DNA from: CAYRFQ01 sp964423615
GTDB lineage: Bacteria > Planctomycetota > Planctomycetia > Gemmatales > Gemmataceae
NCBI GenBank assembly: GCA_964423615.1
Contig: CAYRFQ010000024.1
Location: forward strand, 34,499 to 98,498
Length of the DNA: 64,000 nt
Direction: 5' to 3'
The position numbers and the translations under genes were made by a program. The notes beneath the pieces are model-generated. The model saw nothing but the letters and a program-made list of their open reading frames with translations, made no database searches and was not told where the DNA came from. Numbering within the stretch: the stretch's first letter is position 1; each line of letters starts with the position of its first letter. Below, in pieces: positions 1 to 8,784 of this stretch.

Positions 1-2
1 CA

Positions 3-764
3 GACGCACTCAGGAAGTTGGTTCGACACTTCGCGGATCCGAAGATAGGTTGTGTGGCAGGAAACCAGGTCTACACGAGCAATCCGCAATCGGGATCGGC
101 TGCCGCTGGAGAGCGTTCGTACTGGCGTTACGATCGTGGGCTCAAGTTGGCAGAAAGTCGAGCAGGCAATACCATCTCGGCCACCGGTGCGATTTACGCA
201 ATCCGCCGTGAGTTGTTCCAGGAAGTTCCCTCAGGGGTCACCGACGATTTCACAATCTCCACACGAACCATCTTGCAGGGGGCCAGGATTGTATTCGATC
301 CCGAGGCGATCGCCCGCGAGCCTGTGGCCGGAAAACCTCGCGCCGAGTTCAAGCGGAAGACCCGCGTGATGACTCGCGGTTTGCGGGCCGTTTGGATCGT
401 TCGCGGTCTCCTCAATCCATTTCGTCACGGATTTTATTCCTTGCAGTTGTTTTCCCACAAAGTCTTACGCAGACTCGTGGCCTTCCCGTTGTTACTCCTG
501 TTGTTGATGACACCTTGGCTTTGGATGGCGGGGGGATGGCTCCAATGGTTGGCCGTAGCACAAGTCGGGTTTTACGCCCTCGCGTTGATCGGGTTTCTGT
601 TGAGTTCGACGCGTTTGGGACGACTGCGTCCGTTTGCCATTCCGTATTTCTTTTGTCTAGTCAACACCGCGGCGATCGTCGCCGCGATCAACTGTTGTCT
701 GGGCCGCAAGATCGAGCGGTGGGAGTCTCACCGAGCTGAACCGACTGCGGTAAGTTCCTCATGA
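3..764 (+). CDS. Family 2 glycosyltransferase, C-terminal part (5' end outside window)
   Basis: The reading frame is open from the first bases (codons DALRKLVRHF...), so the start lies upstream; the TTG at 18 is internal. It keeps the second half of a processive GT2 catalytic domain: the GAIYAIRRELF acceptor-side motif, TDDF (the catalytic-base region) and KRKTRVMTRG, which sits where the family carries its QxxRW-like motif. Three to four hydrophobic membrane segments follow (from about codon 150 of the visible part). Such enzymes polymerise or transfer sugars at the cytoplasmic membrane. The stop overlaps the next gene's start (ATGA, 761-764), so the two are probably translationally coupled. 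With the O-antigen-ligase-like protein and Wza-type lipoprotein it forms the tail of an exopolysaccharide locus. The sugar substrate cannot be read from the sequence. Confidence 0.85.
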   Translation, partial: DALRKLVRHFADPKIGCVAGNQVYTSNPQSGSAAAGERSYWRYDRGLKLAESRAGNTISATGAIYAIRRELFQEVPSGVTDDFTISTRTILQGARIVFDPEAIAREPVAGKPRAEFKRKTRVMTRGLRAVWIVRGLLNPFRHGFYSLQLFSHKVLRRLVAFPLLLLLLMTPWLWMAGGWLQWLAVAQVGFYALALIGFLLSSTRLGRLRPFAIPYFFCLVNTAAIVAAINCCLGRKIERWESHRAEPTAVSSS

Positions 765-2266
765 GTGAACCGTCGACTGTGCCGGAACCGAAGAATCCAC
801 TGGTCACCTGGAAGTTCGTTCTCGGGCTCGGCCTGGGTCTCTGCTTCGTCGTGGTGGGCACGGTTTACATCCACCGTCTTCCGATCATTGTGGGCTTGGT
901 CGTCGCTCTCGCGGTTGGGGTTGTGATGCTACGTTGGCCCAACGTGACGACTGTTCTGGCCCTTGGATTGCTTTACAGTAACTTGGCCGTCGTGGCCGTG
1001 AAGGTCCATGGGGCCCCCGGAATCCTGCCTGCGGCGGTCCTGGGAATGTTCGCCTGGCCGTTGTTTTATCACATCGCAATGCGGCGAGAGAACGTTCGTT
1101 TACTCTCGGCCTCTCCGTTCTTGTTGCTGTTCGTCATCGTTCAACTCGTTGGAGCCCTTTTGGCACGCGACCCGATCCAGTCCTGTGAGAGTTTTGTTTC
1201 GTTCTTGCTCGAAGGAGTGGCGTTGTACTTCATCATCACAAATGTCGTGCGGACACGACAACTGGCGGTATGGAGTTTTTGGTCGTTGGCTTTGTGCGCT
1301 ATCCTGATGGGTGGAGCGCCACTGCTCCACCAAATCGCTGGAAACCCCGAATCCAATCTTGGTGGGCTTGCCCAAGTCGATTCCCAATTCAAGACCGCCG
1401 AGGATGCGGTGGCAGGGATCGTTCGTCAAGGGCGAGCAGCGGGAACGATCGGCGAGCAAAATCGCTATGCCCAGTTCATGATCTTGCTGGCTCCGATCAG
1501 TTTTGCGTTGGTCTTTCTGGCCCGGACAACAGGGCTGTTCGTGGTCGCCGTGGCAGCCACTCTGTTGGCGTTAGCGGGTTTCGCCCTCGCGTTCTCTCGC
1601 GGGGCCGCTGTCGGGTTGGGGTTTGCGTTCCTCATTGGCGTCTGGCTCAAACTCATTCCAAAGAATCAGGTGAAGTTCGCTCTCATCGGCGTGGCCCTTG
1701 TTCCGTTGGTGTTCCCCCAATACCTAACGCGTTTGGCATCTCTGGGTTCTTTGGCGAGTGTCGTCGGTGCTGGTTCCGCCGGAATGGACCAGGCTGATGG
1801 TGCCATCCGAGGTCGAGTAACCGAGATGTGGGGAGCCGTGTTGACGTTCCGCGACCATCCGCTCGCGGGGGTAGGCCCAGGGATGTTCGGCAGGTATTCC
1901 CAGGAGTATGGGCAGATCATCGGACTGCGTTCGTTGGCGGAAGGAAGACAGGCCCATTCGATGCCACTCGACATCGCAGCCGAGCACGGTCTCATTGGGT
2001 TGTTCGCGATGGTCGGAGTTTTCGTCGCTGTATTCCGGAGCCTCTTTCAAGCTCGGTCGATGGCCCAGGAGCAAAATGACCGAGTTGGCATCCAACTGAC
2101 CACAGGAATGCTCCTGGTCGTGGTCCTGTACCTAACGACAGGGTTGTTCCTCCACCTCTCGTACATACGCTACTTCTGGCTCCTGATTGGCCTGGCCGAT
2201 GCGATTGGGTATGTCGTTCAACACGAAGACCACAACTCATCACAAATCTCGCAACCCGAGTGTTGA
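761..2266 (+). CDS. O-antigen ligase / Wzy-type polysaccharide polymerase
   Basis: 501 residues, hydrophobic throughout, with about ten to twelve predicted membrane spans. The long periplasmic loop and Wzy_C signature are visible near residues 350-410: RDHPLAGVGPGMF followed by QAHSMPLDIAAEHGLIGLF, the usual H..L...AE.G..G block of O-antigen ligases and polymerases. The protein probably joins or polymerises lipid-linked glycan units on the outer face of the inner membrane. It starts inside the stop of the GT2 gene and ends 53 nt before a convergent export-lipoprotein gene. Ligase and polymerase cannot be told apart from sequence alone. Confidence 0.85.
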   Translation: MSEPSTVPEPKNPLVTWKFVLGLGLGLCFVVVGTVYIHRLPIIVGLVVALAVGVVMLRWPNVTTVLALGLLYSNLAVVAVKVHGAPGILPAAVLGMFAWPLFYHIAMRRENVRLLSASPFLLLFVIVQLVGALLARDPIQSCESFVSFLLEGVALYFIITNVVRTRQLAVWSFWSLALCAILMGGAPLLHQIAGNPESNLGGLAQVDSQFKTAEDAVAGIVRQGRAAGTIGEQNRYAQFMILLAPISFALVFLARTTGLFVVAVAATLLALAGFALAFSRGAAVGLGFAFLIGVWLKLIPKNQVKFALIGVALVPLVFPQYLTRLASLGSLASVVGAGSAGMDQADGAIRGRVTEMWGAVLTFRDHPLAGVGPGMFGRYSQEYGQIIGLRSLAEGRQAHSMPLDIAAEHGLIGLFAMVGVFVAVFRSLFQARSMAQEQNDRVGIQLTTGMLLVVVLYLTTGLFLHLSYIRYFWLLIGLADAIGYVVQHEDHNSSQISQPEC

Positions 2267-2319
2267 AGAAGCACTTCAGGACGATGTCCTTGCCAACTTG
2301 GACTCAACGCGTCCAACCA

Positions 2320-3717
2320 TTAATCAAATCCACGCGGATTGATCAACCGTTCCATCAACTCCGTGTACGGTGATTCGATGAGCGTCGGAACGACCCGGTC
2401 GAACGTTCTTCGGAACCACCACGCAGCATCCGGGTTGAGGTAGATGATATCCCCAGGTCGGACCATGATGTTTTCTTTTCGGTCGAAACGGGCGGCTATT
2501 AGGTCGACGCGAATGAGCAACGGCCGGCCACCAGGACCAATTCGGTGGACGGTCACTGTGGTTGGCGAGTCAATCGGGTCGATATAACCTGCCATCGCAA
2601 CAGCAGTCACCACGTCCACATCACGATCCTTGGGAAGAACGAATCCGTTGCCGATGTCGCGATTCTCTCGACCGACGGTGAACCGAGTGTTGGCATTGGG
2701 GCTGAGCAAGCCGACGACAAAAAACACTTCGTCGGGGTACTTCCGAACGACGACCACATCGCCTTCGCTCAGCGTCACTTGGTCAGGGGTGACTTGGACA
2801 GGAACCGGGGACCGCAAAGGGATTCGTAGGACCGAGAGTTGTGGTCGGAACGGCCTTTGTCCTGGCTGGGGTTGCTGCACCACCGGGGTAGTGGAATGGG
2901 GCCGATGGTGATTCGCCGTTGGGTGTTGCTTTGGTTTTTGGGCCACTTCCTGTGGCGCTGGACTGGTAGTTGGAACCCCAAGCCTGGCGGGTTGGGTTTT
3001 TGCTGACAGATTTCGATTCTCGACTTGCTGAATGTCCACTGCACGGGTAGTACTGGCTTGGAGCCAAGGAGTTGGACAACTGGAGCGATTCGGTATGTCC
3101 ACTCCAGCCACACTGCGGCGATGGACCTGGATCTCGTCGGCAGTTTTCTCGATCAACCCGCCCGCAGCGGTAATGGCGTGGGCCACGTCGTTTTCGAACC
3201 TGGGCAATTCGTACACACCTGGACGCGTCACGCTACCAAGCACCATGACTCGGATGATGCTTTTTTGGACGAGCGTAATAGCCACCCTTGGATCATCGAG
3301 TACTTCCTTGGCGTAGGCCTCAACCACCTGTTGCCGTGCTTGCAATAGTGTGAGTCCACCGATCCGCACCGAGCCCACCAGAGGCAAGAGGATCGTCCCT
3401 TGGTCGTCGATCTTGGTTTCCACGACCTCAGAGGTCGATCCTTGCGGCCTTTGGGCGTTACCCCTGGGACGCTGTCTATTTGGCGGAAACAAGTCCGCGA
3501 TTTCTACCTTGATCAGATCACTTGGTCCTAGCACATACGCTGAAGGAAGGTCGCGAGTGAGCGTCGCATAATTGAGTTCTTGGTTCAATGACTTCGTGGG
3601 TGTTCGAAATTCCTCCGGTAGTGATCTCGCTGGGACTCCTGGTGACAGCAACGGTGCATAACACCCCCCCAATGCCAACAGGGCTAATCCAGTGATAAGC
3701 CGGGGGAAATACGTCAT
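2320..3717 (-). CDS. Wza-like polysaccharide export lipoprotein (PES + SLBB)
   Basis: 465 residues. The N-terminus is a lipoprotein signal with a lipobox (ALLALGGC, Cys19). A polysaccharide-export (PES) domain starts at YVLGPSDLIKVEI (about residue 60) and contains the typical DDQGTILLPLVGSVRIGG stretch. A first SLBB-like repeat follows (VMVLGSVTRPGVYELP). Residues about 205-290 are a Pro/Gln/Thr-rich low-complexity insert, unusual for the family and probably a linker. A second SLBB-like region (VVTAVAMAGYIDPIDSP) is near 370. It is likely the outer-membrane or periplasmic export channel for the polysaccharide made by the neighbouring genes. It is convergent with the ligase gene and preceded by no strong Shine-Dalgarno, so the exact start is less certain than the function. 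Confidence 0.88.
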   Translation of the reverse strand: MTYFPRLITGLALLALGGCYAPLLSPGVPARSLPEEFRTPTKSLNQELNYATLTRDLPSAYVLGPSDLIKVEIADLFPPNRQRPRGNAQRPQGSTSEVVETKIDDQGTILLPLVGSVRIGGLTLLQARQQVVEAYAKEVLDDPRVAITLVQKSIIRVMVLGSVTRPGVYELPRFENDVAHAITAAGGLIEKTADEIQVHRRSVAGVDIPNRSSCPTPWLQASTTRAVDIQQVENRNLSAKTQPARLGVPTTSPAPQEVAQKPKQHPTANHHRPHSTTPVVQQPQPGQRPFRPQLSVLRIPLRSPVPVQVTPDQVTLSEGDVVVVRKYPDEVFFVVGLLSPNANTRFTVGRENRDIGNGFVLPKDRDVDVVTAVAMAGYIDPIDSPTTVTVHRIGPGGRPLLIRVDLIAARFDRKENIMVRPGDIIYLNPDAAWWFRRTFDRVVPTLIESPYTELMERLINPRGFD

Positions 3718-3834
3718 CGTGGCTCACGTACGCGGATAATGTCGAAATTTTTGTATCCGAGGTGGGGCTATAGCAGATATCCCAGAATTGGGTCAATCCC
3801 AAGGGATGGCGTAGTGGTTCTTATCGATTTTTCG

Positions 3835-3880
3835 AACAGTAGCAAGCATGGCGAAGCGTGCCTGCTACTGTTTTTTGTTG
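3835..3880 (+). terminator. Strong hairpin with T-run in a 306-nt gene-free gap
   Basis: The gap 3718-4023 contains a 10-bp perfect stem (AACAGTAGCA at 3835-3844, TGCTACTGTT at 3863-3872) followed on the plus strand by a run of T. It has the shape of a rho-independent terminator for plus-strand transcripts, yet both flanking genes are on the minus strand. Read on the minus strand the hairpin has an A-run before it and no clear T-run after it. It may still stop minus-strand transcripts of the aldehyde dehydrogenase gene, or be a remnant. Nothing else is recognisable in the gap. Confidence 0.45.
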
Positions 3881-4023
3881 TCCCACCCGAAACGTAATCC
3901 CAAGCTAGCACCTGTGTCGTCCGTCTGGCTTGTTTGGAATTCGTAGTCGGCAGAGCGTGCTCCCTCCACTCCTGAAATCTAGGACTTCCACACTCCGGCT
4001 TTCCCGTGGAGGGTGGCAATCAA

Positions 4024-5484
4024 TCACTCTTTAATTCCGACCGAGATAAACTTCGTCTCGAGATAGGCGTCGAGTCCCTCGTGGGAAAGCTCCCGACCGA
4101 GACCGCTTTCCTTCATGCCTCCGAACGGACACTGAGGCGTCGCGGGGACCGGATCGTTGATGCCAATGATCCCAGCCTCGATCCCCTCGGCCATCTTCCA
4201 GGCCACAGACAAGTCGTTGGTGAAGACGTAGGCGGCGAGACCATATTTGGTGTTGTTGGCGGCTTCAATGACCGAGTCCAGGTCGTCGAAATCCAGGACA
4301 GGCATGACCGGCGAGAACGGTTCTTCAGTGAGGATGTTGGTTCCCGGTTGAATGTCCGTCAAGACGGTCGGTTCGAAGAAATATCCCTTTTCGAACTTGC
4401 TGCTCCGTTGGCCACCCGTGAGTACCTTGGCTCCTTTGGTCTTGGCGTCGTCAACCATCGACATGGCTTTGTCCATGGCTCGCTGTTCGAACATGGGGCC
4501 GATCTCGACGCCGTCATCCATGCCGTTGCCGAGATGAAGTTGTTCGGCCTTGGCGACGGCCGCGTCGATGAAGTTCTTGCGGATGTCGTTGTGAATATAA
4601 AAACGTGTGGGAGCAATACACACTTGGCCGTTGTTCCGGAACTTTCCGGTCACCGCGAGTTGGGCACCTACTTCCGGATCGACATCGGGGAACACAATAA
4701 AAGGTGCGTGGCCCCCAAGTTCCAGACTCAGCCGTTTGACGTGGTCGGCGGCACCCCGCATGAGCAGCTTTCCGACGTCAACCGATCCCGTGAAGCTGAT
4801 CTTTCGGATGAGCGGGTTCTCCATGAACTCGTTGCCGATTTCTGCAGGCGGACCCATCACAAGATTCGCGACACCGTCAGGGAGCCCCGCTTCGACCATC
4901 AACTCGAACAACAGCATCAAGCTCAACGGAGTTTGTTCGGCCGGTTTGCAGACGACAGTACAACCAGCCGCGAGGGCCGGACCAATCTTGCGGGACTGGA
5001 GCGTTATCGGAAAGTTCCAGGGACTAATGGCAGCGACCACACCAACGGGGTGCTTGAGGGTCATATGGCGTTTGCCGGGCTTCCAGTTGGGGATGATCTC
5101 GCCATACATCCTTTTGGCTTCCTCGGCGAACCACTCGAACGTGTCGGCCGAGTGCAACATTTCCCCCTTCGACTCCCCAAACGGTTTGCCTTGTTCAAGC
5201 GTCAACGTGCGAGCCAACTCATCCGCCCGATCTCGCATGAGTTGGGCGATGCGTTTGAGCAGACCGGCTCGCTCGTAAACGGTCGTCTTCATCCAGGACT
5301 TCATGGCTTTGTGGGCGACCTCGATGGCCTGCTTCGTCTCGGCCCGAGTGCCCCACGCAACTTCGGCCAGCGTCTCCTCGGTCGCAGGATTGATGACGGC
5401 ATAAGTTTCGCCACTGTCCGCGTCGCACCACTTACCGTCGATGAACATTTGTCGTTTTTCCGTCGCTACCGTTGCCGTCGTCAT
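4024..5484 (-). CDS. NAD(P)-dependent succinate-semialdehyde-type aldehyde dehydrogenase
   Basis: 486 residues from the ATG at 5484, chosen because AAGGAG lies about 6 nt upstream; the frame stays open 24 codons further but without support. The protein is a full-length ALDH superfamily member of the GabD group: PWNFP near residue 150, the nucleotide-binding FTGSVDVGK, the catalytic glutamate in LELGGHAPF and the catalytic cysteine in NNGQVCIAPTRF. It should oxidise a short aldehyde such as succinate semialdehyde to the acid. It stands alone, with no GABA transaminase nearby, so the physiological aldehyde is open. A 590-codon frame on the opposite strand is a shadow. Confidence 0.85.
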   Translation of the reverse strand: MTTATVATEKRQMFIDGKWCDADSGETYAVINPATEETLAEVAWGTRAETKQAIEVAHKAMKSWMKTTVYERAGLLKRIAQLMRDRADELARTLTLEQGKPFGESKGEMLHSADTFEWFAEEAKRMYGEIIPNWKPGKRHMTLKHPVGVVAAISPWNFPITLQSRKIGPALAAGCTVVCKPAEQTPLSLMLLFELMVEAGLPDGVANLVMGPPAEIGNEFMENPLIRKISFTGSVDVGKLLMRGAADHVKRLSLELGGHAPFIVFPDVDPEVGAQLAVTGKFRNNGQVCIAPTRFYIHNDIRKNFIDAAVAKAEQLHLGNGMDDGVEIGPMFEQRAMDKAMSMVDDAKTKGAKVLTGGQRSSKFEKGYFFEPTVLTDIQPGTNILTEEPFSPVMPVLDFDDLDSVIEAANNTKYGLAAYVFTNDLSVAWKMAEGIEAGIIGINDPVPATPQCPFGGMKESGLGRELSHEGLDAYLETKFISVGIKE

Positions 5485-5678
5485 GGTGTCTCCTTGTGTA
5501 CTTTCACTGCCTGTAGAGTCGGGTCGTCTATTCCGGACGTCTTTCCAGAAGGTCACTACGACACGATCTTCTCAACGTTCGGTTTTTGGGTTTTGCAGGG
5601 TAGGCCAAAGTCGAAACCGCAAAACTCTCCAACTCTCAATCTACGAACCTCGAGGGATCTTGGCGAATCCCCGGCTCG

Positions 5679-6074
5679 TCAAGCCTCTTCCTTTTTGCCC
5701 GCAAACCAGTTGGGCATCTCGTTCGGCATATCTTCGACGAACTTACTTCGCGGCAATACCAAATCACACCCCGCTTGACGCGCTGCCTTCAACACGTCGG
5801 CAGCAACATGCGAACCGTACCCGAGGATGAACAAACTTGGCTCGCAATGCTTTCGCAGAAAGGTCACCAGGTCGTCGATTTGCAGCCCTGGGTTGTGAAC
5901 ATCGACAATCACGCACGATGGGTTAGCGTCCGGTGCCTCGGCTTGGAGTCGCTCGGCGGACGGAACGACTTTCAAGTCGAGCTCATAATACCCGGCAATG
6001 CCGGTAATCCGACTCGTGAATATCATGTCGTCGGAAAGTAGAAATCCCGTGGGTTGGTTGGTCGTCATAGACAC
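5679..6074 (-). CDS. Stand-alone CheY-like receiver domain protein
   Basis: About 131 residues, the size of a single receiver domain. It keeps the acidic pair in LLSDDMIF, the phosphoacceptor candidate in CVIVDVHNPGL, a GYGSH stretch in the Thr/Ser position and a Lys near LPRSKF, so it may still be phosphorylated, although the motifs are weak. No output domain is present. It may signal by protein-protein contact or be a regulatory stump. Two starts are possible: GTG at 6074 (AAGGAG 5 nt upstream) or ATG at 6068. No kinase is adjacent. Confidence 0.6.
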   Translation of the reverse strand: MSMTTNQPTGFLLSDDMIFTSRITGIAGYYELDLKVVPSAERLQAEAPDANPSCVIVDVHNPGLQIDDLVTFLRKHCEPSLFILGYGSHVAADVLKAARQAGCDLVLPRSKFVEDMPNEMPNWFAGKKEEA

Positions 6075-6126
6075 GTTTGCTCCTTGCCAATGAAGAAAGT
6101 TGACCCCAAGGTCACTTGTCTCTCGC

Positions 6127-6837
6127 CTAATCGTGTTTTAGTTCCAAGTTCAAAATCGCCCAGCATTCCGGAACCGGCCCCTCGACAGTGACCGGTTCAT
6201 ATCGAATTGGGTGCAAGAACGTCAGGCTTTTCGCGTGTAAGGCGATGATGCGGTCCCGTGGATCATCGACTAAGGGCCCGAAGGTCGTTTTGGCCCCATA
6301 CAGCTCGTCTCCGAGAACGGGATGTCCTCGCACAGCAGTCTGCAAACGAATCTGGTGGTACCGACCAGTCTGTGGTTCCAGTTCCAGGAGTGTGTACCCG
6401 GTGTCCCTCGCCAACACCCGAAATCGTAGCGTGGCGTTTTTGGCGTCTTGGACTTCCTCAGAACACACCTCGGCTCGAGGTTCGTTTGGAACCTTCCGGA
6501 TCCAGTCCTGCCAGGTCCCTGCGTCGGCTTCGACATCTCCCTCGACAGCAGCCCAGTAGAGCTTGGTGACCTGTCTATTGCGAAACTGCTCCGAAAGGCG
6601 TTGGGTAGACTTCGTCTGTTTTGTAAACAGCACCACCCCAGAGACGGGCCGGTCCACACGATGCACCACTCCGAGGTAAACTCGTCCTTGCTTATCATAC
6701 CGATCACGGAGGTAGGCTTTGACCTCGGCTTCGAGAGTCGGGATGCCTGCCGGGGCACCTTGGGTCAGCAAGCCACCAGGTTTGTTGACGACGAGACAGT
6801 GGTTGTCTTCCAAAAGGACCTGAGAAGGTTGGAGCAT
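6127..6837 (-). CDS. RluA-family pseudouridine synthase
   Basis: 236 residues from the ATG at 6837. The catalytic motif HRVDRPVSGVVLF (catalytic Asp) is present, preceded by VVNKPGGLLTQ and followed by LLELEPQTGRYHQIRLQ and HPVLGDELYG, the standard RluA core order. It isomerises uridine to pseudouridine in rRNA or tRNA; the target cannot be told. No S4 domain precedes the core. The frame is open upstream to 6921, but the family start and length fit 6837, which however lacks a clear ribosome binding site. Confidence 0.85.
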   Translation of the reverse strand: MLQPSQVLLEDNHCLVVNKPGGLLTQGAPAGIPTLEAEVKAYLRDRYDKQGRVYLGVVHRVDRPVSGVVLFTKQTKSTQRLSEQFRNRQVTKLYWAAVEGDVEADAGTWQDWIRKVPNEPRAEVCSEEVQDAKNATLRFRVLARDTGYTLLELEPQTGRYHQIRLQTAVRGHPVLGDELYGAKTTFGPLVDDPRDRIIALHAKSLTFLHPIRYEPVTVEGPVPECWAILNLELKHD

Positions 6838-7101
6838 CGCAGTTGTGAGAATTCGAATGACTTGCGGCTTCGGTCCTCTTCCCGCACAATCAAGAGTGAC
6901 CGGCAAACCACATCTTACCAAGAGAGTCAGTAAAGCTCGGTTTCGGACTACGTCGTAGTATCCAGGTCACCCACCACGCAATCACCAAGCTCGATGGCGG
7001 TTGGCAGGAACCTGAACTGTGATCGAGGGCACGGAAGGTGACAAGGTGCAAGACGAAAGGTCGAGAGTTGGCCTTTCGACCCCTTCCCTCCTGCCTTTGC
7101 C

Positions 7102-8397
7102 TCACTGCTTCTTCTTAATCCATGAACTCACGTCCACCACGTACATCTGTCGAGTCCCTTCGTGGGCCGAATCAAAACAGACTTTAGTCCCATCACGGTT
7201 CCACCGGGGATGGAGGTCGCACCGGAATGGGCCTCTCAATTGTGGTGGCAAGTAGTAACGCCCGACGTCGAATCGTTTGTTGTCCTTCAATCGGATGAGC
7301 ATGAGAGTCTGGAGTCGTAGTTCGTCCGGGTAAGTGTCATTGAGCAGCCACCGACGGTCAGGAGAGTAGGAGCAGTGTCCGTCTCGTGGCAACGCTTTCG
7401 GCATGAACACTGTTGCTTTGCCCGTTTTGTCTTCGAATAGGTAAAAGTGCCTGCCATCTTTCTTGGTTTGACTCCAGGCAAGGATCGTTGTGTCGTCTTT
7501 CCAGTCGAAGTGGGATACCCTCCCAGTGTCAACGACGAGGCTCAAGTCGCTCCCATCAGGGTTCACGGTATACAGTCGCGTTTCCCATCGCTTGCCCGGG
7601 ATACCCCAACGGTGCAGGAACAGTATCCTGGTCCCCGAAGGATTGAAAAGCAAGTGGTTCACCCAGTGACTGGCTCCCCGGAAACTCGACTTCGGTCGAA
7701 TTTTCGACAGCTGGTTGAGCGACACTATGAGCTTATGTTGTTTTGTCTCCACATCCATCCACCAAACGCCCAATTCTTTGGGAGCTGGGTCATTCTTGAA
7801 CTTTTCTGGCAGCGCTACGTAACCATACCCAGGACGCAGCCGTCCCAGTCGCGCAAAATCTAGTGACACCGCCTGGGTTCCGTCGGTGCTCAGGGCGTAA
7901 ATGGGCAGCGGCAATCTCGTGACCTTACCAGTCTTGATGTCAGTGATGACCGAGATGTACTTGTCATTATCGACGCTATTGTGAATGACCTGACGATCCG
8001 GTCCTGACCCCAACCATTGGAGCATCGTCCCTTGTTGCCAGCACCAGGCCGGTGTAGTCCCGATGACGGTAAGTTTGTTGTTGTTTTTGAGGTCGATCAT
8101 GCCGACTCGGAGCAACTCGCCCTTTTTGGGTTGTCGGTCAACAAACGAGCTCTCGTTCGTCAGCAGGTATCGACCGGTCTTGTCCCAGGGACACTTGTCG
8201 TAATAGCCAAAGAAGTGATGTTCAGGACCTTTCGTAACGGCCACCGCTTTGGGCATTCCCTCCTGGCCAGAGGTTCGTTGGACCGAAGCGAGACCGAGAA
8301 AAACAATGGCAGTCACTCCCAGGAGTTGGAAGAGCCGGACTCGTCGTTGACGGGGTGAATGCTCTGGGTTCGGATGGGGCAGGCTAGGTGTCGGCAT
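7102..8397 (-). CDS. Secreted or anchored TolB/oligogalacturonate-lyase-like beta-propeller
   Basis: 431 residues from the ATG at 8397 (TTGGAG 9 nt upstream). After a basic stretch (RQRRVRL) comes one hydrophobic segment ending in an Ala/Ser/Gly-type cleavage region, so it is exported or membrane-anchored. The rest is a repeated beta-sheet pattern: HHFFGYYDKCPWDKTGRYLL, PSGTRILFLHRW, SPDRRWLLNDTYPD and LHPRWNRDGTKVCFDSAHEG, as in TolB-like and oligogalacturonate-lyase-like propellers. The YYDKCPW and HPRWNRDG blocks match a group of planctomycete proteins without a tested function. Pectin lyase activity should not be assumed. Confidence 0.6.
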   Translation of the reverse strand: MPTPSLPHPNPEHSPRQRRVRLFQLLGVTAIVFLGLASVQRTSGQEGMPKAVAVTKGPEHHFFGYYDKCPWDKTGRYLLTNESSFVDRQPKKGELLRVGMIDLKNNNKLTVIGTTPAWCWQQGTMLQWLGSGPDRQVIHNSVDNDKYISVITDIKTGKVTRLPLPIYALSTDGTQAVSLDFARLGRLRPGYGYVALPEKFKNDPAPKELGVWWMDVETKQHKLIVSLNQLSKIRPKSSFRGASHWVNHLLFNPSGTRILFLHRWGIPGKRWETRLYTVNPDGSDLSLVVDTGRVSHFDWKDDTTILAWSQTKKDGRHFYLFEDKTGKATVFMPKALPRDGHCSYSPDRRWLLNDTYPDELRLQTLMLIRLKDNKRFDVGRYYLPPQLRGPFRCDLHPRWNRDGTKVCFDSAHEGTRQMYVVDVSSWIKKKQ

Positions 8398-8784
8398 GGG
8401 AAGGTACTCCAAGAAACAACGTGGTGGGTTACCAGCTTTACTGTAAACTCAGCTGAACCTGACAACAACCAAATCTCCTCGATCTGTCTACGCTTGAAAG
8501 GGAACGCTCAGCTGTCAGGTCTTGCACAGCCCCCAGTCTCCCTGAGGGACCAGAGGGAACGTACCGTGGACCTGATCCAAGGATCCGCCCAGCCCCTCTT
8601 GAAGATTCAGCTGCGGGTCAACCATTAGCAGCATCTGAAGTGAGTGATACAATCCGAAAGACTCATTCGAGGTGACCTGATTTTTTTTCTAACTCTCGCT
8701 ATCAGTATTGACTTCAAAACTTCACCCAGAGACATTACTAGTAGATTGCGTGTATAAGGCATTAACACCTCGGAGTACCCCACC
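8398..8784. other. Divergent intergenic region
   Basis: 387 nt between the minus-strand propeller gene and the plus-strand winged-helix gene. The right part (about 8675-8770) is AT-richer than its surroundings, with an 8-T run, and probably holds the promoter of the plus-strand gene. GGAG lies 9 nt before the ATG at 8785. I see no clear operator, terminator or RNA gene. Confidence 0.4.

Noticed and set aside
4006..5778. 590-codon frame on the plus strand
   Set aside because: It lies antisense to a clear aldehyde dehydrogenase with all catalytic motifs; its translation has no family features.
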